42,395 nt of DNA from Thiobacillus sp. (lineage in GTDB: Bacteria > Pseudomonadota > Gammaproteobacteria > Burkholderiales > Thiobacillaceae): NCBI GenBank assembly GCA_020724415.1, contig DYHB01000006.1, positions 14,968 to 57,362 on the forward strand. Reading direction: 5' to 3'. The position numbers and the translations under genes were made by a program. Positions within the stretch are counted from its first letter, which is position 1. The number at the start of each line of letters is the position of its first letter. The notes beneath the pieces were generated by a model that was not told where the DNA came from, did no database searches, and worked only from the letters and a program-made list of their open reading frames with translations. This document shows positions 26,753 to 34,061 of this stretch, piece after piece.

Positions 26753-27184
26753 ATGGGAAACAACAAGAATGCCGGCCATCTCGGTGAGTTGCAGGTTGTT
26801 GAAAAGGTTCCGTGCCCGAACTGTGCCAAGCCGCTGATGCAGTTGCCGTCAAACTATCCGCTCTATGATCTTCAGTGCACTGGTTGCTCGTTTCGAGCCC
26901 AAGTCAAAACGAACCGTTCCAAGCCAAAAGATGAAATCTTTGGCGCTGGCTGGGAGATCATGGATAAGGTGTTGAAGTCTGGCTTCATGGTCCCGCCCCT
27001 ATTCGCGAATTTTGTGTGGGTAGAATCCGGCGTGGAACGGCAGAAGATCATTTTCTATCCGTTCGTCCCGAAGAAGCATTTGAAGAAGAGGCAGTTGTCG
27101 CCAACAGCCAGGAGAGCAAACTACAAAATGTTCAATTACGTGAATCTCGGAATTTTACCGCATTTCGTGGTTTACGAGCGCTGA
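26753..27184 (+). CDS. DpnI-like restriction endonuclease catalytic domain protein
   Basis: This 143-residue product resembles the catalytic domain of DpnI, which cuts adenine-methylated GATC. Shared features are an N-terminal GE helix and a zinc-binding CPNC...CTGC pair (C21, C24, C42, C45). The metal-site aspartate D39 lies in YPLYDLQC, then Q50-V-K52 falls at the position and spacing of DpnI Glu64-Leu-Lys66, and LSPTARRA resembles LASTARRA. DpnI itself is about 254 residues with a C-terminal winged-helix DNA reader; that domain is absent here. The catalytic Glu is Gln, a change tolerated in some PD-(D/E)XK enzymes such as Mrr. No methyltransferase is adjacent. The assignment is from recalled DpnI sequence. 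Confidence 0.65.
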   Translation: MGNNKNAGHLGELQVVEKVPCPNCAKPLMQLPSNYPLYDLQCTGCSFRAQVKTNRSKPKDEIFGAGWEIMDKVLKSGFMVPPLFANFVWVESGVERQKIIFYPFVPKKHLKKRQLSPTARRANYKMFNYVNLGILPHFVVYER

Positions 27185-27193
27185 ATGGTTCCG

Positions 27194-27303
27194 GGAATTC
27201 TGGGTCAGGTCTTGCATTACGACATTTCTGTTACTTGCATGTTGCATATGTTGCAATGCAAAACCTGACCCGGTTGCTGTTTAGTCAACTGTCACCGTAA
27301 TTG
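27194..27303 (+). repeat. 110-bp repeat, copy 1 (REP/MITE-like)
   Basis: It starts GGAATTC, then GGGTCAGGTCTTGCATT, and later has the inverted AATGCAAAACCTGACCC. The copy at 27842 differs at only three bases. It begins nine bases after the DpnI-like stop codon. In this copy the inverted arms have one mismatch. Confidence 0.8.
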
Positions 27304-27432
27304 AAGTCTTGCGAAAAGGTTTACGGTTCAAAGGAACTCATAAATCATGGCTGGTTTAACACCTAACATGGCGATCAACCTCCTTGAAAAATCGTGGTCT
27401 GTCCCAGAACAGCCTCGCTGGACGTCACAAAC

Positions 27433-27828
27433 ATGAGCCTGTTCACTCGTTACGTTTACGTTCTTAGAGCTGTGCTTCTATTGGCTGTCTTGAATTCTGT
27501 TCTGTGGAATCTTTTCTCCACAGAAACACAAAATATGGTGACTGTGGTCCTGTTTAATACAGTGCGTGTAGCCCTCGCATTCTGGGCCGGTTGGCTGATT
27601 GTCGCAAAGCACATAGGCAAGCTATGGGGAGCTGCTTTCGGCGGCGCCCTGATTCAGTTCGTAGACCACGCAATAGTCTCAGGCGCTTTCTTTCTAGGTT
27701 CTGGCGAAATTCAATCGTACACAGGCATATTAATTTCCTATGTAATGTTTGTTTGGATTCCCATGTTTGCAGGTTGGATTGGCGGATTCGCACGGCTAAA
27801 GCTCTTCAGCTTCAATTCATATCCCTAA
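27433..27828 (+). CDS. Small membrane protein, about four transmembrane helices
   Basis: This 131-residue hydrophobic protein has roughly four membrane segments: residues near 8-26, 37-56, 62-83 and 92-115. I see no recognisable family motif. ATG 27433 starts just before the first helix; the open frame extends a further 13 codons upstream without a start that has better support. It is AT-rich like its neighbours and lies between two 110-bp repeats, so the segment may have moved as a unit. Function unknown. Confidence 0.6.
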   Translation: MSLFTRYVYVLRAVLLLAVLNSVLWNLFSTETQNMVTVVLFNTVRVALAFWAGWLIVAKHIGKLWGAAFGGALIQFVDHAIVSGAFFLGSGEIQSYTGILISYVMFVWIPMFAGWIGGFARLKLFSFNSYP

Positions 27829-27841
27829 AAAATAGAAACAA

Positions 27842-27951
27842 GGAATTCGGGGTCAGGTCTTGCATTACGACATTTCTGTTACTTGCATGTTGCATATGTT
27901 GCAATGCAAGACCTGACCCGGTTGCTGTTTAGTAAACTGTCACCGTAATTG
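27842..27951 (+). repeat. 110-bp repeat, copy 2 (REP/MITE-like)
   Basis: Near-identical to the copy at 27194 (three substitutions, no gaps). Its 17-bp inverted arms, GGGTCAGGTCTTGCATT (27850-27866) and AATGCAAGACCTGACCC (27903-27919), are perfect and surround a 36-base spacer with TTGCAT/TTGCAA repeats. It begins 13 bases after a stop codon, as REP elements and terminators often do. Confidence 0.8.
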
Positions 27952-27994
27952 CAGCGGACGCCTGGGCTGGGTCGTTATGTTTAAGGGGGGTCTT

Positions 27995-28486
27995 GTGACT
28001 GAATATGGCATTTGGAAAACGATAAAAATTGGCTTCTGGCTTGGAGTCGGATTCATCATTCCACAGATGATCGTGATGTATGGAGGTACACTTTTAACAT
28101 TCCTCGCTATGCCTTCTATGATCGAGATGTCATCGAGTAGCGATGAGGAAGCAAGTGGAATTTTCGATATGGCCGGCCTTGGATCTAAATTGGACAAAAG
28201 AAAGCAAATAGTAATTGGTGATTATGAAGATAAAGGCAAAGATGGGCAGTTATTGATCCTTGGGGTTGTAACGAACAAAGGCGATTCGCCTGCAAGCTCA
28301 GTTCAACTGGAGGCTGAATTGTTTGATAGCAATGGAAAATTTGTTTATGAGTGCTCTGAATATATAAGCAACAAGGTTATGCCAGGAGAAACCGAAAACT
28401 TCCAAATTCAATGTGGATGCAGAGACAGTCAAATACCGGAATACAGTTCCATTAAGATTCGAGTTGTAGGCGCTCACGGATTTTAG
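27995..28486 (+). CDS. Membrane-anchored FxLYD-like domain protein
   Basis: This is a 163-residue product with an N-terminal membrane region (about residues 10-40 from the GTG), a short acidic Ser-rich linker and a C-terminal beta-sandwich-like domain. The domain has LLILGVVTNKGDSPASSVQLEA, then LFDSNGKFVYECSEY, then VMPGETENFQI, the alternating pattern of FxLYD and related domains seen in envelope proteins. GTG 27995 is chosen because AAGGGGGG lies six bases before it; ATG 27977 in frame adds six residues. Function unknown. It is AT-rich and precedes the NERD gene by 20 bases. Confidence 0.65.
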   Translation: MTEYGIWKTIKIGFWLGVGFIIPQMIVMYGGTLLTFLAMPSMIEMSSSSDEEASGIFDMAGLGSKLDKRKQIVIGDYEDKGKDGQLLILGVVTNKGDSPASSVQLEAELFDSNGKFVYECSEYISNKVMPGETENFQIQCGCRDSQIPEYSSIKIRVVGAHGF

Positions 28487-28506
28487 AAACAATAAGTGGA
28501 GGAGAT

Positions 28507-29220
28507 ATGTCCCTGACATCCCTGCTGAAAGGCGTAGTCGGCGAGGCCATGGGCAGCTTGGCGGGCAAGCTGTTCCTGGACAAGGAGACCTATCGCTCCA
28601 TCAACAACGTGACGTTGAACACCAGCAACGGCACCACCCAAATCGACCACATTATTGCCTCCCGCTATGGCATCTTCGTGGTCGAGACGAAGAACTACCA
28701 AGGCTGGATTTTCGGGGGAGAGAAACAGGCCGAGTGGACCCAATCCCTGCCCGGAGGCAAGAAGTTCAAGTTCCAGAATCCACTTCGCCAGAACTACCGG
28801 CACATCAAGGCGCTATCCGAGTTCCTGGGCCTGCCGGAGGACAAATTTCATTCCGTGGTTATGTTCTGGGGCGAGAGCGAGTTCAAGACCGAGATGCCGC
28901 CCAACGTGATGTCCAGGGGCTATACCACCTACATCAAGGGCAAGACCGATGTGTTGTTCAGCGACGAGGAAGTTGGGCAACTGGTTGAGGCCCTACAGAC
29001 CGGGCGCTTGCCCACGGGGCTATTCAAGGGCCTGGATACACGGCGGCAACACTTGGACTCGTTGAAGGAGCGACACGAGAGCATGACCCGCTGCCCGAAG
29101 TGTGGGGCCGACCTGGTGGAGCGATTGGTGAAGTCCGGCGAGCGGGCCGGGCAGAAGTTCTTGGGGTGCTCGGCGTTTCCGAAGTGTCGGTTTATGAAGC
29201 CACTGAACACTGAACAGTAA
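28507..29220 (+). CDS. NERD domain protein with topoisomerase-type zinc ribbon
   Basis: This is a 237-residue protein. The N-terminal NERD (nuclease-related) domain has the restriction-fold residues D47 (TQIDHIIASRYG), E60 and K62 (VVETKNYQGWIFGG). A C-terminal topoisomerase IA-type zinc ribbon (CPKCGADLVER ... GCSAFPKC) would bind DNA. NERD proteins are thought to be nucleases, often in mobile or defence settings, but few are tested. GGAGGAGAT directly precedes the ATG. Its GC content is higher than the preceding island genes, so it may have a different origin. A fragment of a second NERD gene lies 110 bases downstream. Confidence 0.88.
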   Translation: MSLTSLLKGVVGEAMGSLAGKLFLDKETYRSINNVTLNTSNGTTQIDHIIASRYGIFVVETKNYQGWIFGGEKQAEWTQSLPGGKKFKFQNPLRQNYRHIKALSEFLGLPEDKFHSVVMFWGESEFKTEMPPNVMSRGYTTYIKGKTDVLFSDEEVGQLVEALQTGRLPTGLFKGLDTRRQHLDSLKERHESMTRCPKCGADLVERLVKSGERAGQKFLGCSAFPKCRFMKPLNTEQ

Positions 29221-29330
29221 AGGTCAGACCACGGTTTAAGCCAATTGGTGGCGTAGGTTGGGGTAGCAGGTTAGCTGGTCACCTAATGAGAAAAACGTGA
29301 ACGGTCCCCGAATATGCATGCGGATATGCG

Positions 29331-29373
29331 CAAATCGACCACGTTATTGCCTCCCGCTACGGCATCTTCATGG
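29331..29373 (+). pseudogene. Remnant of a second NERD domain gene
   Basis: These 43 bases match 28639-28681 of the intact NERD gene with 40 identities. Two changes alter residues conservatively (I to V, V to M) and one is silent. The reading frame IDHVIASRYGIFM is kept, then stops at TAG after four more codons. The silent and conservative changes suggest a diverged paralogue that was later truncated, not a recent partial duplication. Confidence 0.6.
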
Positions 29374-29379
29374 ACACCC

Positions 29380-29556
29380 TGTAGGGCCGGCTTCAGCCGG
29401 CCGCCTTTCCCATCCCCACCACCACCGCAAGGGCGGCTGAACCCGGTCCCACAACACAAAGGCGGGCTGAACCCCGCCCCACAAACCCCAACCGCCCTCA
29501 ACCCACCTCCCACTCCAAAGACTCCCCCAGTAGAGCCGGCTTCAGCCGACTGCTCC
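29380..29556. repeat. Cluster of four REP-like palindromic units
   Basis: Four related units share a GCCGGCTTCAGCCG-type palindromic core preceded by GTAG or GTGGG. Two are on the plus strand (29380-29404 and 29529-29556). Two variants are on the minus strand (29431-29455 and 29461-29486, read as GTGGG-CCGGGTTCAGCC and GTGGGGCGGGGTTCAGCC). Opposed units in one cluster resemble BIME-type arrangements spread by REP-associated transposases. No such transposase is in the window. The 29221-29598 gap otherwise holds only the NERD remnant. Confidence 0.65.
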
Positions 29557-29598
29557 TGCAAGTCATTGATTATGTGGGAGTAGCGGTACAGTGCGCCT

Positions 29599-30063
29599 TC
29601 AACCTCCGCCTTCAAATCCAAGCTGCCGCCAGGCTTCGAACACCAGGACGGCGCAGGCGTTGGACAGGTTCAGGCTGCGCTGGTCGGGGCGCATGGGCAG
29701 GCGCAGTCTTTGTTCGGGGGGGAAGGCGTCCAGGATGTCCTGGGGCAGGCCGCGGGTTTCGGGGCCGAAGACGAAGCCGTCGCCGGGTTGGTAGGCCACT
29801 GCGGCGTAGTTGCGGCTGGACCGGGTGGAGAGGGCGTACAGGCGCCGGCCCCGGAAGGCTTCCAGGCAGTCCGGCCAGGTTTCGTGGACGCGGACGTCGG
29901 CGTATTCGTGGTAGTCCAGCCCGGCCCGCTTGAGTTGTTTGTCGCTGAGGTCGAAGCCCAGGGGTTTGACCAGGTGGAGGGTGCAGCCGGTGTTGGCGGC
30001 CAGGCGGATGATGTTGCCGGTGTTGGGGGGAATCTCGGGCTGGTACAGGATGATGTCGAACAT
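29599..30063 (-). CDS. trmL: tRNA (cytidine(34)-2'-O)-methyltransferase
   Basis: This 154-residue SPOUT methyltransferase modifies the wobble base of two leucine tRNAs. It starts MFDIILYQPEIPPNTGNIIR, then has GCTLHLVKPLGF, FGPETRGLP and the knot end IPM-like LPMRPDQRSLNLSNACAV. It is full length. It is divergent from gshA with starts 56 bases apart. Confidence 0.95.
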   Translation of the reverse strand: MFDIILYQPEIPPNTGNIIRLAANTGCTLHLVKPLGFDLSDKQLKRAGLDYHEYADVRVHETWPDCLEAFRGRRLYALSTRSSRNYAAVAYQPGDGFVFGPETRGLPQDILDAFPPEQRLRLPMRPDQRSLNLSNACAVLVFEAWRQLGFEGGG

Positions 30064-30119
30064 TCGGCGGGGAATCCTTGGATTACAATGCGCCGAGACT
30101 ATATCAACTGCATCCTGCC

Positions 30120-31406
30120 ATGGTTCCCCATCTCACTACCGCCCTGACCGGGCCTTTGTTGGACATCGAACGCCACGTGCTGGAGGCCCAGGCCAAGATC
30201 GAGCACTGGTTCCGCATGCAGTGGCAGGAACACGCCACGCCGTTCTATTCCTCGGTGGACCTGCGCAACGCCGGTTTCAAGCTGGCGCCGGTGGATACCA
30301 ACCTGTTTCCCGGCGGTTTCAACAACCTGAACCCGGCCTTCATGTCCCTGTCGGTGCAGGCGGCCCGGGTGGCGGTGGAGAAGATGTGCTCCAGCGCCCA
30401 GCGCTTTTTGATCATTCCGGAAAACCATACCCGCAACCTGTTTTATCTGCAGAACGTGGCGGCCCTGGCGGACATTCTGCGCAAGACCGGCCTGACGGTG
30501 CGCATCGGCAGCCTGATCCCGGATTTGACCGAGCCCCTGGTGCTGGATCTGCCGGACGGCCAGTTGATGAAGCTGGAGCCCCTGCGCCGGACCGGTGACC
30601 GCATCGGCCTGGAGGGGTTCGATCCCTGCGCCATCCTGCTGAACAACGATCTTTCGGCCGGGGCGCCGGACATCCTGCAACACCTGGACCCCATGCAGAC
30701 CCTGCTGCCGCCCCTCCACGCCGGATGGGCCACCCGCCTGAAATCCAATCATTTCAAGGCGTATCGCGACGTGGCCGACGCCTTCGCCCGGGTGATCGGC
30801 ATCGACCCGTGGCTGATCGACCCCTATTTCGCCACCTGCGGCGAGGTGGATTTCCAGGCCCGGGAAGGGGAGGAGTGCCTGGCCAATCATGTGGAATCCC
30901 TGCTGGCCCGGATTCGGGTGAAGTACAAGGAATACGGCGTAGACAAGGAACCCTTTGTCATCGTCAAGGCGGATGCCGGCACCTACGGCATGGGCATCAT
31001 GACCGTGAAGTCGCCGGACGAGGTGCGCGACCTGAACCGGCGCCAGCGCAACAAGATGGCGGTGGTGAAGGAAGGCCTGCCGGTGAGCCAGGTGCTGGTG
31101 CAGGAGGGGGTCTATACCTTCGAGAGCATCAACGAGGCGGTGGCCGAGCCGGTGGTGTACATGATGGACCACTTCGTGATCGGCGGTTTCTACCGGGTTC
31201 ACACCGGGCGGGGCGCGGACGAGAACCTGAATTCCCCGGGCATGCACTTCGTGCCCCTGGCCTTCGAGGAGACCGGCAGCTATGCCGATGTCACCGCCCG
31301 GCCCGACGCGCCGGTGAACCGGTTCTACACCTACGGCGTGCTGGCCCGGCTGGCCGCCCTGGCGGCGGCCATCGAGCTGGAAAATACCGATCCGGAGTTC
31401 GCATGA
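30120..31406 (+). CDS. gshA: Glutamate-cysteine ligase (Acidithiobacillus/betaproteobacterial type)
   Basis: This 428-residue enzyme makes gamma-glutamylcysteine, the first step of glutathione synthesis. It is the distinct GshA family described from Acidithiobacillus and betaproteobacteria, unlike the enteric enzyme. Recognisable segments are [50 protein letters not shown] and a late [18 protein letters not shown] 30120 is preferred; a TTG at 30078 is in frame but overlaps the divergent promoter area. It overlaps gshB by four bases. Confidence 0.94.
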   Translation: MVPHLTTALTGPLLDIERHVLEAQAKIEHWFRMQWQEHATPFYSSVDLRNAGFKLAPVDTNLFPGGFNNLNPAFMSLSVQAARVAVEKMCSSAQRFLIIPENHTRNLFYLQNVAALADILRKTGLTVRIGSLIPDLTEPLVLDLPDGQLMKLEPLRRTGDRIGLEGFDPCAILLNNDLSAGAPDILQHLDPMQTLLPPLHAGWATRLKSNHFKAYRDVADAFARVIGIDPWLIDPYFATCGEVDFQAREGEECLANHVESLLARIRVKYKEYGVDKEPFVIVKADAGTYGMGIMTVKSPDEVRDLNRRQRNKMAVVKEGLPVSQVLVQEGVYTFESINEAVAEPVVYMMDHFVIGGFYRVHTGRGADENLNSPGMHFVPLAFEETGSYADVTARPDAPVNRFYTYGVLARLAALAAAIELENTDPEFA

Positions 31407-32347
31407 AGCTGTTGTTCATTGCCGACCCGCTGGATCATTTCAAGCTCTACAAGGACTCCACCTTTGCCATGATGGAGGCGGCCGCCGCCCGGGGCCACGC
31501 CCTGTTTGCCGTGGAAGGCAAAGACCTGGCCTGGAATGGCGGGAAAGTGACCGCTCACGTCACGCCGATCCGGCTGACCGGTCGCCGGCCCGATTGGCAC
31601 GAGGACGGCACCCCGGCCTGGCAGGACCTGACGGCATTCGATGCCGTGGTCATGCGCAAGGACCCGCCCTTCGACCAGGAGTACCTGTACCACACCTATC
31701 TGCTGGAACTGGCGCAAGGGCAGGGGGCCCGGGTGTTCAACCGGCCCGCCAGCCTGCGGGATTTCAATGAAAAGCTGGCCATCGCCCGCTTTCCCCAATT
31801 CACCGTACCCACCCTGGTGACCAGCCGGGAGGCCCTGATCCGTGACTTCCTGGCCGAGCAGGGGGACGTGATCCTGAAGCCCCTGAACGCCATGGGCGGC
31901 GCCTCGGTGTTCCGCATCCGGCCCGGCGATGCCAACCTGGGCGTCATCCTGGAGACCCTGACCCGGCACGGCGCGGAAACCGTCATGGCCCAGCGCTACA
32001 TCCCCGAGATCAAGGACGGCGACAAGCGCATCCTGGTGATCGACGGCGAACCGGTGCCCTTCGCCCTGGCCCGCATTCCCGCCCCCGGCGAGACCCGGGG
32101 CAACCTGGCCGCCGGGGGAACCGGCGTGGCCCGACCCCTGACCGAGCGCGACCGGGCGATCGCCCAAGCCCTCGGCCCCCACCTGAAGGCCGCCGGCATC
32201 CTGCTGGCCGGGCTGGACGTAATCGGCGACTGGCTGACCGAGGTGAACGTCACCAGCCCCACCTGCTTCCGGGAGATCATGGACCAGACCGGTTTCGACG
32301 TGGCGGGCATGTTCATGGACGCCCTGGAGAAGCAGGCGGCCCCATGA
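31403..32347 (+). CDS. gshB: Glutathione synthetase
   Basis: This 314-residue ATP-grasp enzyme adds glycine to gamma-glutamylcysteine. Visible are the N-terminal [36 protein letters not shown], the ATP-grasp lysines in [36 protein letters not shown], the glycine loop [10 protein letters not shown] and the C-terminal [13 protein letters not shown]. It overlaps gshA upstream and apbE downstream by four bases each, so all three are probably one transcript. Confidence 0.97.
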   Translation: MKLLFIADPLDHFKLYKDSTFAMMEAAAARGHALFAVEGKDLAWNGGKVTAHVTPIRLTGRRPDWHEDGTPAWQDLTAFDAVVMRKDPPFDQEYLYHTYLLELAQGQGARVFNRPASLRDFNEKLAIARFPQFTVPTLVTSREALIRDFLAEQGDVILKPLNAMGGASVFRIRPGDANLGVILETLTRHGAETVMAQRYIPEIKDGDKRILVIDGEPVPFALARIPAPGETRGNLAAGGTGVARPLTERDRAIAQALGPHLKAAGILLAGLDVIGDWLTEVNVTSPTCFREIMDQTGFDVAGMFMDALEKQAAP

Positions 32348-33456
32348 TGGCCAGGCTGTACCGAACAGGCACGCGCAGCATCCGCTGGCCGACCCTGCCA
32401 CGCGTCACCCTGTCACTCGTCACTTTGTCACTCGTCACTTTGTCACTCATCACCCTGTCACTGCTCACCGGCTGCACCGACCGGCCGGCCTACAAGCAGC
32501 AGTCCTACGTCTTCGGCACCCTGGTGGAAATTGCCATACAGGGCGAGCCGGAAGCCAAGGCCCAGGCCGCCATAGCCCATGTCCTGGCCGATTTCGATGC
32601 CATGCACCGGCAACTGCACGCCTGGGAACCCAGCGACCTGAAACGCCTGAACGATGCCATCGCCGCCGGCGAAATCCGGATACAGGCGGCGCCCGGCCTG
32701 GTCCCCGTACTGGCGGACGCGGCCCGCGCCGCCGCCCAGGGGGATGATCTTTTCAACCCGGCCATCGGCCACCTGATCCGGCTCTGGGGCTTCCATTCCG
32801 ACATTTTCGAGCCGAAGCTGCCCGCCGCCGAGGAGGTGGCTCGCCTGGTCAAGGCCAACCCGCGCCTGTCGGACCTGACCCTGGACGGCGACCGGGTCAC
32901 CAGCGCCAATCCCATGGTCAGCATCGATCTGGGCGGCTACGCAAAAGGTCTGGCCCTGGACCGGGCCGCCGCCTACCTGGGCAGCCAGGGCATCCGCAAT
33001 GCCCTGATCAACATCGGTGGCAACATCCTGGCCCTGGGCCAGCATGGCCACCGACCCTGGAAGATCGGCATCCAGCATCCGCGCAAGGCGGGCGCCATCG
33101 CCCTGCTGGAACTCCGGGACGGCGAGGCCATCGGCACCTCGGGCGACTACCAGCGCTATTTCGAGCTGGCGGGCCGACGCTATTGCCACCTGATCGATCC
33201 ACGCACCGGCTGGCCCGTCCAGGGCGTCCAGGCCGTGACCGTGCTGACCCGGGGCCCGGGGGCCGGCGTGCGTTCGGACGTGGCCAGCAAGCCCATGTTC
33301 ATCGCCGGGCCCGAGGGCTGGCGTGCCATGGCCGACCGGATGGGCATCTCGGATGCCCTGCTGATCGATGGCCAAGGCCACATCCAGGCCACCGAAACCC
33401 TGGCGGCCCGCCTGGAATGGGTGGAGCAAGCCCCGCCGGTCTCGGTGGTGCGATAA
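32344..33456 (+). CDS. apbE: FAD:protein FMN transferase lipoprotein
   Basis: This 370-residue periplasmic enzyme attaches FMN covalently to Ser/Thr of flavoproteins such as Nqr or Rnf subunits. The signal peptide is unusual: four copies of (V/I)TLSL at residues 21-40, encoded by a 15-bp tandem repeat, followed by lipobox LLTGC (C44). The mature domain has the family motifs [34 protein letters not shown] and [11 protein letters not shown]. No Nqr or Rnf genes are in the window. ATGA overlap with gshB. Confidence 0.93.
   Translation: MMARLYRTGTRSIRWPTLPRVTLSLVTLSLVTLSLITLSLLTGCTDRPAYKQQSYVFGTLVEIAIQGEPEAKAQAAIAHVLADFDAMHRQLHAWEPSDLKRLNDAIAAGEIRIQAAPGLVPVLADAARAAAQGDDLFNPAIGHLIRLWGFHSDIFEPKLPAAEEVARLVKANPRLSDLTLDGDRVTSANPMVSIDLGGYAKGLALDRAAAYLGSQGIRNALINIGGNILALGQHGHRPWKIGIQHPRKAGAIALLELRDGEAIGTSGDYQRYFELAGRRYCHLIDPRTGWPVQGVQAVTVLTRGPGAGVRSDVASKPMFIAGPEGWRAMADRMGISDALLIDGQGHIQATETLAARLEWVEQAPPVSVVR
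32404..32463 (+). repeat. 15-bp tandem repeat, four units, in the apbE signal peptide
   Basis: Units start at 32404, 32419, 32434 and 32449. The second and third are identical (GTCACTTTGTCACTC); the first and fourth differ at two to four positions. Each unit encodes five residues of the hydrophobic core, so copy-number changes would keep the frame. Confidence 0.9.
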
Positions 33457-33488
33457 TCCGGCTCATCGACGTTTTACCGGGGAGCTTC

Positions 33489-34013
33489 ATGTACACATGG
33501 AAAAGCCATTACGTGGTTCAGGCCGATTTCCAGCACTGGGCCAACGAAGTCCTGTTTGCGGCCCTGGACCATCTCAAGCCGGAAGTCCTGGCCAGCGACC
33601 AGGGACTGTTCTTCCACAGCGTCCACCACACCCTGGACCACATGCTGCTGGTCAGCCAGGTATGGCAGGCCCGCCTGAAGGGCGAAACCCTGGCCAACCC
33701 GGACTACAAGTCCATCCAGCACCCGGACTGGCGCGAGCTCAAGAATGCCCTGCGCCTGGAAACCCGGCACCTCCAGGGCTGGCTGGATCAGCAGCCGGAG
33801 GCGTTTTTTGACAGCCGTCTCGATTTCATCGCCGGTGACGGCAAGATGAAAAACCACTGGGTGCGGGACATGCTGAACCACCTGTTCACCCATTCGGTCC
33901 ACCACCGGGGCCAGATTTCCGCGGCCATCACCCGCCTGGGCGGGCCCTGTCCGGAAATGGACTTCATCTATTACCGGCACGAGATGGACCGCATCCTGTC
34001 CATGCCCCAATAA
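33489..34013 (+). CDS. DinB family protein
   Basis: This 174-residue four-helix-bundle protein of the DinB/YfiT superfamily is usually a metal-dependent thiol transferase or of unknown role. Candidate metal ligands are the histidines in FFHSVHHTLDH (near residue 40-47) and in FTHSVHHRGQ (near residue 140), in the standard positions. GGGGAG lies five bases before the ATG. Placed just after glutathione genes and apbE, a thiol-related role is conceivable but unproven. Confidence 0.88.
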   Translation: MYTWKSHYVVQADFQHWANEVLFAALDHLKPEVLASDQGLFFHSVHHTLDHMLLVSQVWQARLKGETLANPDYKSIQHPDWRELKNALRLETRHLQGWLDQQPEAFFDSRLDFIAGDGKMKNHWVRDMLNHLFTHSVHHRGQISAAITRLGGPCPEMDFIYYRHEMDRILSMPQ

Positions 34014-34061
34014 CCCGGGCAGCCCCGCGCCCGGCCCGCCTCTCCATGACTGGACTCTGAC

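Noticed and set aside
27363-27369. ACCTAAC as the 5' half of a second attC
   Set aside because: No matching GTTAGGT-type heptamer lies within 150 bases downstream, so the site is incomplete or coincidental.
32404-32463. Tandem repeats as a CRISPR array
   Set aside because: Units are contiguous with no spacers and lie in frame inside apbE.
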